NCBI RefSeq assembly: GCF_009812035.1
Contig: NZ_VZIZ01000031.1
Span: 16,465 to 80,464 of the forward strand
Source of the DNA: Psychrobacter nivimaris
GTDB taxonomy: Bacteria; Pseudomonadota; Gammaproteobacteria; Pseudomonadales; Moraxellaceae
Length of the DNA: 64,000 nt
Reading direction: 5' to 3'
Both the position numbers and the translations under genes were made by a program. Below the pieces are notes generated by a model. The model worked only from the letters and a program-made list of their open reading frames with translations, was not told the DNA's origin and did not search any database. Below are positions 9,651-20,900 of the stretch, piece after piece; positions within the stretch are counted from its first letter, which is position 1, and every line of letters starts with the position of its first letter.

Positions 9651-10136
9651 ATGAAGAACATGACTAAAGTAATGATGGCCGCGACATTGGCAGTTGGTAC
9701 GCTTGCTGCGGGTTGTCAGACGACGAACTTGCCTGCGCCAGTTAACCAACCAATCACTGCAGATGTTCTGCAAGCACACAACTGGCAGCTCGTTGATGCC
9801 AAACGTAGCAATGGTGATAAAGTAACGCAATTATTTTTTGACCCAGCCAAGCCTTTAACGTTGAGTTTTATGAATGATAACGGTAGAGATTACGTGGCAT
9901 TTATGAATACCTGTAATAACATGGGTGCTGGATATAGCGTTGCAAATGGTGAAGTCGAGATTAAAAACGGCATCAGTACTATGATGGCATGTCCTGAACC
10001 GCAAGCCAGCTTTGATACTGCTGCCTTAGCTACTGTAAAAGGTGAATATAGCCTTAGTAAGAATGCCAACAATGTGCCTATTTTGACCATTAAAAACGAT
10101 GATCAAGTCGCTTATTTTAAAGCCGTTGCGAAGTAG
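9651..10136 (+). CDS. META-domain (HslJ-like) lipoprotein
   Basis: The preferred start is the ATG at 9651, with AGGA upstream and a normal signal sequence directly after. A longer in-frame reading from 9597 lacks these. The 161-residue product has a lipobox LAAGC, so it is probably lipidated on that cysteine and membrane-anchored. The mature part begins with a short linker and then a META/HslJ-type domain: HNWQLVDAKRSNG near its start, a central NTCNNMGAGYSVANGEVEI segment, and MMACPEPQ after it. HslJ-type proteins are tied to heat shock and novobiocin resistance in E. coli, but the biochemical role is not known. It is monocistronic, with its own terminator. Confidence 0.85.
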   Translation: MKNMTKVMMAATLAVGTLAAGCQTTNLPAPVNQPITADVLQAHNWQLVDAKRSNGDKVTQLFFDPAKPLTLSFMNDNGRDYVAFMNTCNNMGAGYSVANGEVEIKNGISTMMACPEPQASFDTAALATVKGEYSLSKNANNVPILTIKNDDQVAYFKAVAK

Positions 10137-10186
10137 CTTAATGATTGAGTAAACAGTTTGACTGGTTCGTGAACTTAAGTAATTAG

Positions 10187-10229
10187 AGTTGCTCGTTTGA
10201 AGTTACTCATGTGAAGTTGCTCTTTTTGA
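10187..10229. repeat. Three degenerate copies of a 14-15 bp unit
   Basis: Units 10187-10200, 10201-10214 and 10215-10229 each begin AGTT(G/A)CTC and end TGA. They lie between the META lipoprotein gene and its terminator. Short and imperfect, so possibly fortuitous. Confidence 0.5.
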
Positions 10230-10236
10230 AACGCAA

Positions 10237-10267
10237 AATGCCTCGCTATCAAGTGGGGCATTTTTTT
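10237..10267 (+). terminator. Terminator of the META lipoprotein gene
   Basis: AATGCCTC at 10237-10244 pairs with GGGGCATT at 10255-10262 (one G-U) and a run of T follows. Confidence 0.8.
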
Positions 10268-10427
10268 ATCCAAAATTTAGTCCAGTTTAGGTTACACTAG
10301 AGTAATGTTTCTGTAATATCTTTGATTTTTTAAATTGATGGTGATGGCTCTGAATTTATGTCGATAACGATCGCTTTCTTAGATATTTATAAGACTTTTA
10401 TCATCAAGCTCTGTTGGATATGACGCT

Positions 10428-11462
10428 ATGCTGAAAACTGCCATAAATAAAACAACCATATGTAAAGGGAGTCTATCTAAATCAAACATAGATAGACTAA
10501 TGATAAAAGCACCTATTGCCATCGGCGTATTTGCTGTGCTTACCGGTTGCCAGACATTACCTAATACCTCAGTAAAAAAGCCAATCAGTACCGTTGAGAC
10601 CAGTCCGCTGACTGCACGTATGCCAGTGATTGATCGCCAAGGATATATTGCCTATATAGAAGAGCAGGGCGTAGGTACGGCGAAAGTATCGACACTCTAT
10701 AGCATTCGTCCTGACGGTAGCGATCGTCAGCTCATCGATCAGCTTAATGGCTATATCTATGCGCCAGCATGGTCGGCAGACGGACAACTGCTTGCCTATA
10801 GCAAACAAGCCCCGCGTGAGCATCCCAAAATTTATATTTATGATCGTAGTAGCAATACGCGCAATCTAGTGGTAAATGCTGAAGGCAGTAATATGTCAGC
10901 GTCATTCTCACCCGATGGTCAAGATTTGCTTTATAGCTCTACTGTCGGTGGTAATGCTGATATCTATAAAATGCGTCTGAGTGATGGAAATACCCAGCAG
11001 TTAACGACCCTGCCGAGTACAGAGGTACAGCCCAGTTATGCTGCTGATGGCAAGAGCTTTGTCTATACCAGTGATAAAGTCCGTGCTGGACGACCGCGAA
11101 TTTATCGTTATGACTTCGCTACGGGCAATGCGACAGCTGTATCAACAAATGGGTATGTGGCCAGTCCTCAGCTTAGCTTAGATGGTCAGCGTATGGCTTA
11201 TCTAAATGGTCGCAAGGCGGCTGTCATGACCTTGACGACTGGGCAAGTGGTCAACCTGGCAGAAACAGGGCTTGATGAGCCCGCACGTCTATCTCCCTCT
11301 GGCAATTATGCCGTCTATCCAACTCGCCACTTGAATGTGGGCGGGCAAGCAGCAAGCCAAAATGGTGGTAGTCTAGTTATCCATTCGCTGTCAGGCAATA
11401 CCAGCTATGCCATTAGTGGTCAAAATGGTGGAGTCGTGCGCTCACCGATATGGGGTCGTTAG
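10428..11462 (+). CDS. TolB-like beta-propeller lipoprotein
   Basis: This is a probable periplasmic lipoprotein made of PD40/TolB-type propeller repeats. After a long N-terminal region the sequence IAIGVFAVLTGC is a lipobox. The mature part has repeated blades with the typical R-P-D-G, W-S-A-D-G, F-S-P-D-G and L-S-L-D-G turns (for example SIRPDGSDRQLI, AWSADGQLLAYS, SFSPDGQDLLYS). At 344 residues it is shorter than true TolB (about 430) and lacks TolB's N-terminal domain, and no other tol-pal gene is adjacent. It is therefore probably a TolB-related scaffold or sensor, not TolB itself. The start at 10428 leaves 25 residues before the hydrophobic core; a start at 10500 (MIKAPIA) would give a more usual signal peptide but has no good ribosome-binding site. 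Confidence 0.75.
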   Translation: MLKTAINKTTICKGSLSKSNIDRLMIKAPIAIGVFAVLTGCQTLPNTSVKKPISTVETSPLTARMPVIDRQGYIAYIEEQGVGTAKVSTLYSIRPDGSDRQLIDQLNGYIYAPAWSADGQLLAYSKQAPREHPKIYIYDRSSNTRNLVVNAEGSNMSASFSPDGQDLLYSSTVGGNADIYKMRLSDGNTQQLTTLPSTEVQPSYAADGKSFVYTSDKVRAGRPRIYRYDFATGNATAVSTNGYVASPQLSLDGQRMAYLNGRKAAVMTLTTGQVVNLAETGLDEPARLSPSGNYAVYPTRHLNVGGQAASQNGGSLVIHSLSGNTSYAISGQNGGVVRSPIWGR

Positions 11463-11604
11463 AGAAGTATGTCTCATGCCGTGATATGTATATAAACTTA
11501 TTTGTAAAACAACATAAGTTTATAAATATTAAGTGAAGTGCCTCAGCTTTTGTAGTAGGTTATTACAAATAGAAGATTAGGTTCACAAAGGGAGAACCCG
11601 CGTA

Positions 11605-12261
11605 ATGCAAGAGGCTTTTTTCGTGTTTATCACCAAAATAAGTTTATATCCAACGATTGTTTTCACCGGTCTTGTGATGTTCGTTACTCTATATTGGGTA
11701 GTATCTTTACTCGGCATGGCAGATATGGACAGCGTGGATGTTGGAGAGACAGGTAGTGATGCTGCTGTCTCTGATTTATCATCGACCGGTTTTTTTACAG
11801 GTCTCATGTTGAAGTTTGGTCTCTACGGTGTGCCTTTAGTCATTATATTAAGCTTAATTAGTTTAATCGGTTGGTTGTTGAGCTATTTGTATACCAGTTT
11901 TTTACATCAAAATTTTGACTCTGGTGTTCTGTATTACGTGTTTGGCACAGGGGCACTAATATTCGTATTGGTCGTTTCTATGTGGCTGACAGGCATGATC
12001 ATTTCACCCATTCGCAAAAATATTGCCAGAATCCCCAAACGTAATTCTGCTAATAATGTAGGCAAAATCGCGATTGTGCGCACACTTAGTGTGACGGACA
12101 AGCACGGTGAGGCAGAATTGAATGATGGCGGTGCAGGTTTGATACTCAAGGTTCGTTCAGACAACAGTACTAGCTTACTGAAAAAGGGCGATAGAGTGAT
12201 GTTGATCGCGTATTTAGAAGAAACACATACCTATCAAGTCGCTCGTGTTGAAGATAAATAA
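11605..12261 (+). CDS. OB-fold (NfeD/YqiJ-like) inner-membrane protein, flotillin partner
   Basis: This 218-residue protein has three hydrophobic segments (about 13-38, 70-98, 108-135). A C-terminal soluble domain of about 70 residues (from VGKIAIVRTLSV through GDRVMLIAYLEE) has the beta-rich look of the OB-fold in NfeD and E. coli YqiJ proteins. Proteins of this type are encoded next to flotillins and thought to assist their membrane microdomains. The next gene, 279 bases downstream, is indeed a flotillin. The start is supported by GGGAG ten bases upstream. The family call rests on topology and context more than on a single motif. Confidence 0.75.
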   Translation: MQEAFFVFITKISLYPTIVFTGLVMFVTLYWVVSLLGMADMDSVDVGETGSDAAVSDLSSTGFFTGLMLKFGLYGVPLVIILSLISLIGWLLSYLYTSFLHQNFDSGVLYYVFGTGALIFVLVVSMWLTGMIISPIRKNIARIPKRNSANNVGKIAIVRTLSVTDKHGEAELNDGGAGLILKVRSDNSTSLLKKGDRVMLIAYLEETHTYQVARVEDK

Positions 12262-12540
12262 TTATAAATCGTTTAGTCGATACGACTTTCTATCATCGCT
12301 TTTAGCATAGAGTAAACTCGAAAATTAGATAAGCGCTGATAAACAATAAACAGATATTGAGCTAAAAAATCTCTATTTTTCACATCATACGAACGGTTTT
12401 AAATTTAGTTATTGTTGGTTCAACTAGTTTAGATATGAGAAAGGCAAGTGAAACTGCTACATAGAGTAGTTGAGCAAGCCGGACCGAGCATCTGATAGAT
12501 ATAGAACTGACTATAGAATGTTTCAATTAAAGGAATAAAC

Positions 12541-14616
12541 ATGGACATACTCATTATCGTCGGCGTGGTTGTGGTGCTGGCGTTTGTTTTTATTATGGCA
12601 GCACTGTTGATGCTCAAAGCCTTTTACTTCAAGGTTGAGCAGGGCAAAGCACTAATTATCAACGGTGTGAGCAAAATAGCCGTACGTTTTGATGGTGGCT
12701 TTGTTTGGCCAGTTATTAATAAAAAAGAGCTGATGAGAATCTCGCTCATCACGTTAGAAGTTGATAGACGCGGTAAAGAAGGACTAATTTGCGCCGATAA
12801 TATGCGTGCTGATATTACAGTCGCATTTTATCTACGTGTCAATGAAACCGAAGAAGATGTATTAAAAGTTGCCAAATCGGTTGGAGTTGAGAGAGCCTCA
12901 GATAAAGTCGCTGTTAATGAGCTGTTTAATGCCAAGTTTTCAGAGGCGCTAAAAACAGTTGGTAAGCAAATAGATTTCGTTAAATTGTTTGAAAACCGCA
13001 GCGAGTTTCGTGACAGTATCGTTCAAGAAATCGGTAACGATCTAAACGGCTATGTCTTAGAAGATGTCGCAATCGATTATCTAGAGCAAACACCGAAAGT
13101 GTCGTTGGACTCAAGTAATATTCTAGATGCTGAAGGTATCAAAAAGATTACTCAACTAACGGCTTTTCAAAACGTTATTACCAATGAGCTGGAGCGTGAT
13201 GAAGAGCTAGCGGTTAAGAAAAAGAACGTTGAAACCAGAGAGGCGATGCTAGAGCTTGAGCGTCAACAAGCCGATGCTGAAGCCAAGCAAAAGCGTGAAA
13301 TATCGTCAGTGATTGCTCGTGAAACGGCTGAAACTCGTAAGATTGAAGAAGAAGAGCGTAAGAAGTCAGAAACGGCCGTCATAATGGTTGAGCAGGACTT
13401 AGCGATTCAGCGAGAGAATCAGCAACGTGAAATTGAAGTAGCAGGTCAAAATCGTCTGCGTGCAGTTGTCATCGAAGAAGAGAAGGTTACGCGTGCTCGT
13501 GACTTAGAAATCGTCTCTCGTGAGCGTGAAGTTGACTTGCAACGTATCGAGGCTGAACGTGCGATTGAACTTGAGAAAAAAGAAATCGCCAATGTCATCC
13601 GCGAGCGTATTGCGGTCGACAAAACAGTGGCGCAAGAAGAAGAGCGTATCAAAGAAGTTCGCGAAGTTAGTGAGGCTGAGCGTTCTAAGCAAACACGCGT
13701 GCTAGCTGCTGAAGCGGATGCTGAAGAAATCAAAGTACGTCAGGTGAAAAAAGCCGAAGCCGAAGAGCTGTCAGCCAAGCATAAAGCCGTTGAAATCACT
13801 ACGCTTGCTACGGCTAACCTTGAAGCCTCTGCCAAAGAGTCAGAAGCCAAAATCAGAATGGCTGAAGGTATTAAAGCCGAAGAGTCTGCACATGGCTTTG
13901 CTGAAGCTGCTATCCAAGAAGCTAAGTCGGTCTCTATGGAAAAAGAAGGCATTGCTAGAGCCAATATTATTAAAGCGACTGGACAAGCTGAAGCGCAGTC
14001 AGAGCGTGAAAAAGGTATGGCAGATGCTGAGGTTATCGCGGCTCGCGGTGAATCTAAGGCGAAAGCTGAGCGTGATATCGGTATGGTCGATGCAGAGATT
14101 ATTGCTGCTCGTGGTCAATCTACTGCCAAGGCTGAACGCGAAAAAGGCATGGCAGATGCTGAAATCATCGCAGCACGCGGTGAGTCTAATGCCAAAGCAG
14201 AACGCGAAGTTGGACTGGCAAAAGCCGAAGTCACTCGCGCGCATTTCCAAGCCGAAGCAGATGGTCTAGTCGAGAAATTCAATGCAATGGGTAGTATGAA
14301 TAAAGAAGCGCGTGAGCACGAAGAGTTCCGCATGAGTCTTGAGACAGCCTTGCAAGAAGCACTTGCTTCTATTGATGCTGGTAAAGAGATTGCCAAAGAA
14401 AATGCTGAAGTATTGGCAGTGGCACTACAAAAAGCCAAAATTGATATTGTTGGCGGCGAAGCGCATTTCTTTGATAACTTTGCCAAGTCACTATCTATCG
14501 GCAAAGCCATCGATGGCCTAGCCGGTAAGTCAGATACGTTGAGCGGTATTATCAATGGCGTGATGGCTAGTCAAGCTATGAAAGCAACCAAGCAAAATGA
14601 TGATAAAACCATTTAA
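12541..14616 (+). CDS. Flotillin-like SPFH-domain protein (YqiK type)
   Basis: A 691-residue membrane scaffold. The first ~25 residues form one N-terminal membrane segment. It is followed by an SPFH/prohibitin-homology domain (about 30-210) and a very long Ala/Glu/Lys/Arg-rich coiled coil (about 215-600). Within the coiled coil, units around GMADAEVIAARGESKAKAER recur three to four times between about 500 and 560, as in flotillin AE-rich repeats. The C-terminus is a less charged helical tail. It probably oligomerises into membrane microdomains. The start has AAAGGA close upstream. It lies between the OB-fold membrane protein and a giant AAA ATPase on the same strand, an arrangement that suggests joint function. 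I recall similar yqiJ-yqiK pairing in E. coli. Confidence 0.9.
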   Translation: MDILIIVGVVVVLAFVFIMAALLMLKAFYFKVEQGKALIINGVSKIAVRFDGGFVWPVINKKELMRISLITLEVDRRGKEGLICADNMRADITVAFYLRVNETEEDVLKVAKSVGVERASDKVAVNELFNAKFSEALKTVGKQIDFVKLFENRSEFRDSIVQEIGNDLNGYVLEDVAIDYLEQTPKVSLDSSNILDAEGIKKITQLTAFQNVITNELERDEELAVKKKNVETREAMLELERQQADAEAKQKREISSVIARETAETRKIEEEERKKSETAVIMVEQDLAIQRENQQREIEVAGQNRLRAVVIEEEKVTRARDLEIVSREREVDLQRIEAERAIELEKKEIANVIRERIAVDKTVAQEEERIKEVREVSEAERSKQTRVLAAEADAEEIKVRQVKKAEAEELSAKHKAVEITTLATANLEASAKESEAKIRMAEGIKAEESAHGFAEAAIQEAKSVSMEKEGIARANIIKATGQAEAQSEREKGMADAEVIAARGESKAKAERDIGMVDAEIIAARGQSTAKAEREKGMADAEIIAARGESNAKAEREVGLAKAEVTRAHFQAEADGLVEKFNAMGSMNKEAREHEEFRMSLETALQEALASIDAGKEIAKENAEVLAVALQKAKIDIVGGEAHFFDNFAKSLSIGKAIDGLAGKSDTLSGIINGVMASQAMKATKQNDDKTI

Positions 14617-14746
14617 TATTAAGACATGTCTTTATAGATTGAAGACACGCGCCAAGATTAATGCATTTCTCCCTTGATAACTAGCCTGTCATTTAGGAGG
14701 CAGGCTGAATCTAACCAACTTGTTCTATACATCTTCATAGAGCGAT

Positions 14747-14822
14747 AGCCAACTTATTATTAATAATGAGTTGGCTAATCTAAAAAATCCGCAGTGATGA
14801 ATCGTTTTTTTAGATTAGCCAA
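14747..14822. promoter_or_regulatory. Two overlapping, mutually exclusive hairpins before the giant ATPase gene
   Basis: Hairpin A pairs 14747-14754 (AGCCAACT) with 14769-14776, and its A/T-rich centre is itself complementary. Hairpin B pairs 14771-14787 (TTGGCTAATCT plus A-run) with 14805-14822, about 17 pairs with a 17-base loop. Both need TTGGCT at 14771-14776, so only one can form at a time. One could be the flotillin terminator, or the pair could be an attenuator ahead of the ATPase gene. Confidence 0.6.
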
Positions 14823-14924
14823 GTGCTTCTTTACTTTCGATGATCTTTATCTCAAATAACTTCTTATTTTCCTTATTGCCAAAAAATTCTCTTATTATGT
14901 AAAAACAGAAACGGACGAGCAACA

Positions 14925-17900
14925 ATGGCGGACACGCAAAACCTAACCACTCCAGATAGCAATGACAACCCTAATGCTAGTCAAGCAAGCCAAACTGATC
15001 AGGCGGTTGCCTCGGGCAATGCTTATGAGCTCATCAAAAAACGTTTGACAGAACAAGGTGCTCGTTTAGAGCAACAGACGGCCACGCTAAATACTGCACG
15101 CCTTGAAGAGTTCGGCAGTACTCAAATGCAAGTCATCGCCCGTACGCGTATCCGTACCGAACATAACTGTGTGGCGCAGGATATGGTGCAAGTAGGCGAA
15201 TATCTACTTTTTGGCTACAACGTTTTTATGGGACTCAAACGTGCGAGCAATGTTAAGGATGTATTGTCGTTATATCGTCTGAACGAGCCAGCTGGTAATG
15301 AAGAAGAGTATCAGCTCGAAGAGGTTGACCTAAAAGGCACTTTTTTGGCTCAAGACGCCTTTGTCCAAGACTTCAATGAGCTGTATCGATATTACAAGCA
15401 AACGCGCCTGATTCAAATAACGGTGAAAGACAGCAAATTGCTATTGGCATTTCAGATTGGTGAGCGCATCACTGATATTCGAGTGTTCCGTTTTGCGTTA
15501 GATTTTAGCCAAGGTACGCCAGAGTCGGCACAAGTCGCTTATGTGGACAATCGAGGCGAGCGTGACATTGAACTGCCGCCTGCTTATGATTTTGACTGGA
15601 TTGAGACCACACGCGATCAAATGGTGAATGGCAAGTATCCCCATATGAATATCTTAGACACGATATTTGTAGAAACGGTTGGTGGTGATTTGACCATTAA
15701 GATTGAGGACAATACGCAATCCGGTCAGGGTATTTATAGCGAACCAGTTAATGACCGTACCCAGTCGCTGACGGATGCTGAGATTGCGTATGCCAAAGTG
15801 GGCAGTTTAATACTGCTCAAAATATTGCCCTATCGTGAAGAGGACTACCGTTATTTTGTTTATAACACCTTGACCGAAGCGGTGCTGCGTTTGGATGCGA
15901 TTGGACAATCGTGTGTGCAGCTACCAGAAGACCACGGCATCATATTTCCGGGTGGCTACTATCTGCAAACGGGCGAATATAAACTGTTTGATGCCAATAA
16001 TGTGGACGCCAAAGACTTAAAGTTCAAACGCAAAATCATATCGCCAAATGGGGAAGACGTTCTATTTTTATTTTATGACAGAGACTTGGGCGTCACGGGG
16101 TTGTTTCCTTATAATTTGATTAAAAAGCAATTAGCAAACCCTATCTATTGCAACGGTATGGCTTTGGCTGAGAATGGCCGTTTGGTGCTGTTTAGCGATC
16201 AAAATGAGCCATCTCGTATTCACCCGATGCAGATATGGCATACCCCTTATGCCTCACACGAGTATGTGAGTGAGCTGCCAGAAAGCACGAGCTTCTATGG
16301 CAAAATCGGCAATAAAGAGCTGGTACGTGGTATCTCAGACCTGTATAGCATTACTCGCCTGATTGATAATCAAAGTGTCTCTCAAAAGCTCTATGAAGAG
16401 TTGGCTGACAATACCAGTCGTCTCTTTGACAGCTATTATTGGCTGTCTGAGCCTGAGCTGAGCGAAGTCGCCAGTAGTATCAAGGAAGTGACGGCCACGG
16501 CTGAGCTTGTCATCGATGAGTTCGCCAAAGTACAAAGTATCCAAAAGCAAACCCAAACTGCGCTAGCCGATGCTGATACGCAGCAAAGTGAGATTTTGCG
16601 GCAGATACGCGTTACTAGTTTTGAGTCTGCCAGTGATTATGTCGATCAGTTGTCAGCGTTAAGACGCCAAAAAGGCCGTTTGGTCAGCTTGGAGGATTTG
16701 CGATATCTAGATGCCGATAAGCTACAAGCGCTGCAAAAGCAGTTAGAAGAAGCCGAAAGCGAGCTTGCCGAAAAAACGGTGCTGTTTTTAAGTGGTGAAG
16801 AGGCGCTATCAAGTTACGAAGGTATATTGGTCGATGTCAGTGAGCGCTTGAATACTGCTGAAACCAATGCTGAGCTAAAACCCGTACTAGAAAAAATTGA
16901 TGAGACAGCGCAAGGGTTAGATTTATTAACCGAGTTGCTAGGGACGCTAGATGTAGCTGATGCTACAGTGCGTACGCAAATTATCGATGACATATCGACC
17001 ATTTATGCCAGCCTGAACCAAAGCAAAGCAAAGCTTAATCATAAACGCAAAAATTTAGGCTCAGCGGAGGCTGTCGCGCAATTTGGTGCGCAGTTTAAGC
17101 TGTTTGGTCAATCTATTGCCAATGCGTTATCCATTGCCAATACGCCTGAGAAATCAGACGAGCAAATGGCAAAGTTATTGGTACAGTTAGAAGAGTTAGA
17201 GAGTCAGTTCGCTGATCCAGAAACCAATAGTGGCGACCAGTTTTTAGCAGATATCATCAGCAAGCGTGAAGAGATTTACGAAACCTTTGAAAACCATAAG
17301 CAGCAACTGCTTGATGCTCGTAATCGCAAAGCGCAAAATTTAGGTGATGGCGCGCTGCGGATGCTTGAGAGTATTAAAAAACGCACGCAAAGCACAGGCG
17401 TCACAGGCTTTACAGAGGAAGAAGCGTTAAATACGTATTTTGCCGCTGATGGTCTGGTGCAAAAAGTCCGCAACATCGCAAAAGAGCTGCAAGCGATGGG
17501 CTTTAGCGTCAAAGCTGATGACATCGATGCGCGTCTAAAAGCCATCCAAATCGAGAGCTATAAGAGTCTAAAAGACAAGTCGGACTTGTTTGAAGATGGT
17601 GGCCAAATCATCAAACTGGGTAAGCACCGTTTTTCGGTCAATACTCAGCCGCTTGATTTGACCTTATTAAGTCGTCAACAGTCAGACGGCAAGCGTGTGC
17701 TGAATTTGCATCTAACGGGTACAGATTATTATGAAGTGCTTAATAATGCTGAGCTAAACGCCTTGCGCCCGTATTGGGACATGAATATCGCCTCCGAGTC
17801 TGACAAGGTGTACCGCGCCGAGTACTTAGCCTATAGCATTATCGAAAGTGCTAAGAACAGCCAGGAGGGTTTGACTGAAGCGCGCCTATATCAAGCCTAC

Positions 17901-20900
17901 GATGCAACTGTTATTACTCTAGACATTAATGGCGACATTGATAACGACAGTCCATTGTCCAAGTTGGTCAAAGCTTATGCCACACCTCGCTATCAGCTTG
18001 GTTATGACAAAGGCATTCATGACCATGATGCCACGCTATTATTGATGCAAATATTGCCAACGTTGCGTGAGGCAGGGCTACTGATTTATACCCCGCAAGT
18101 ACGTGCGTTGGCGCAATTATTCTATTGGCAACTAAACATTGTACAAGCACTTGGTCTAGACAGCTTGCGTCAATTTGGTTATGACGCTTGGTTAAATGAA
18201 TCAGTGCTGACACGCGCAAATAACTGGACGGATAGAGCTGCTACCGCTGAGCAACTGCGCCGTGCATTAGGCAGTGATACGGCCAAATCGCTATTGGTTG
18301 AAGACATGAGCCAAGTGATGCGTCATTTTGTTATGGCTCATAATGATGACAGTCTTAGCGCTGATAACGGTACTGGCATTAATAATGGCGCTGGCAAGCA
18401 GTCCACATCTAAATCAGGGTCAGAACTGGACTCAAATACCAGTGATGTTCATAACGCCAATATCTTCAAACCAAGCTACGTTCAGCTTGCTTGTGAATAC
18501 TTGGTGAGCGTCATGGGGCAATCGGCTGAAACCAATATAGGCGCAAACAGCACAATAAACTGGCAAACTAGTCAACAAGCACAGCAGTTGTGTGAGCAGC
18601 TAAGCCAAACGTTGAATAGCGCTTCGGGCAGCACGCAAAATACGGCCAGTTTTGACCAACTACAATCTTCTATCGGTAAGCTTGGCTTCCAACCCAAATC
18701 AGCCTATGAGCTATTGGCAACATGGTTTCATGCACTACTTGATAAGACTTATGGTGGGACAGAGTCGGTTAACGTAGCGACTGATGGCACCAATGAAGCA
18801 GGTGAGGCACTCAGTGAAGCGCAGCTTTCTGAGAGTAAAGAAAAAGAGGCACTACGCAAACAGCAACTAGAGAGTGGTCGTCATTATGTGCCAGAAGCCA
18901 TTGCTGTACTACTCACTCAACTAAATGATGCGCAGCGTGAAGCCTTGGTGCAACGATTGATTGATTCAGGCGCGAGTTTTGATAAAGGCGGCGCAAATAA
19001 AGGCACAGCTAATGCCGCTTCCACCTTATCGTTCTCCTTACCTTCAACGTCATCATCAACGTCGCTGACCAGTATCAATAATCCGCTCAATCAAGTGCAA
19101 AGCTTTGCGCGTCACACGGGTAAGGTGTCACTTGAAATACAAGTGAATAATCTACTGGGTGAGCATACACGTATTCATCAGCAAACCCTAACCTTTGCCG
19201 TTGATGACTTTTTAAACCGTTTGCATCACCATGATACCCAAGTGATTCCTGACTATCGACGCTATCTGGCGATGCGCTCAGAGATATTGCACACGTCAAA
19301 AGAAACCTTGCGACTGGACGAGTTTATGCCGCGTCCCCTGTCTTCATTCGTGCGTAACCGTCTGATTAACGAGAGCTACCTGCCACTCATCGGCGATAAC
19401 CTTGCCAAGCAGATGGGCACGGTGGGCGAGGATAAGCGTACCGATCTGATGGGTATCCTCATGATGATATCGCCACCAGGGTATGGTAAAACCACCTTAA
19501 TGGAGTACGTGGCAAATCGTCTCGGCCTTATCTTTATGAAGATTAACTGTCCGTCACTCGGTCACGACGTAACGTCTTTAGATCCCGAAAAAGCACCCAA
19601 TGCCACTGCGCGAGAAGAGCTGAATAAAATCAACTTGGCCTTTGAGATGGGTAACAACGTCATGCTGTATCTCGATGATATTCAGCATACCCATGCAGAA
19701 TTTTTGCAGAAGTTTATCTCGTTGGGTGATGGTACACGCCGTATCGATGGCGTTTGGCAAGGTAAGACCAAGACCTATGACATGCGTGGCAAAAAGTTCT
19801 GCGTGGTCATGGCAGGTAATCCGTATACCGAAAGCGGTGAGGCCTTCAAAGTCCCTGACATGCTTGCCAACCGTGCCGATATCTACAACTTAGGCGATAT
19901 TATGAGCGGCATGGAAGAGGTGTTTGCACTCAGTTATATTGAAAACTCGCTCACTTCTAACACCGTTCTCGCGCCACTGGCCAACCGAGACCTAGCGGAT
20001 GTCCATCGTCTCATTAAAATAGCGAAAGCGGACAATGCAAATCTAGCACAAGCACAAAGCAGCGATTTGACGTATCCGTATAGCACCTCAGAAGTTAACG
20101 AAATTATCGCTATCTTGCGCCATATGTTTAGGGTGCAAGAAGTCATTCTGGACGTCAACCAAGCCTATATTGCCTCAGCATCACAAGATGATAAATACCG
20201 TGTCGAGCCGATATTTAAGCTGCAAGGCAGTTATCGCAATATGAATAAGATGACCGAAAAGCTATCGGCGGTCATGAATGAAAACGAGCTGAACCAGCTG
20301 ATAGACGATCACTATTTGGGTGAGTCGCAGCTATTGACCCAAGGCGCAGAGAGCAACCTTCTAAAGCTTGGCGAGATGCGCGGTGTGTTGACTGACGCAG
20401 AAAAAGAGCGTTGGGCACAAATCAAAGCCGACTTCTTACGTAATAAAGCCATGGGCGGTGAAGACGGTGATACTGGCGCGCGTATCGTTGCCCAGTTGGT
20501 CGACTTGGCTAGTGGCTTCAATACCATCAGTAGCCAGTTTGAGACATACTTAACGAAAAATGACCCAGAGCAAATCGCCCGCTTACGACAAGCAGGACAA
20601 CAAGCACAACTCGATGCCCAGCTAAACGCTCAATTAGAAGCACAGAAAATCCTTGCCGATAGCGTCATTAACAATGCCAAAGTCGTCAGCGACAGTATCG
20701 ACCATAGCTTTGAGAAAAGCGTGAGTCAACTGGTACAAATATATAAGCACAATCACAATACTGAAAAGGCGGAAGGCGAGTATCTCAAACAAAATCAAGG
20801 CGCGCAAAAAGCGCTGATGATGCAGCTGGTGGATGCTGTTGAGCAACTGGCACAAAAAATGGCTGATAGTTTGTCTAATAGCTTAACAGAGAGCCTGCTT

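Noticed and set aside
10428..11462. Genuine TolB of the Tol-Pal system
   Set aside because: It is shorter than TolB, lacks the N-terminal domain and has no tolQRA or pal neighbours.
13446..14555. Several Ser/Ala-rich minus-strand frames under the flotillin gene
   Set aside because: They are antisense shadows of the Ala/Glu/Lys coiled coil with no start signals.
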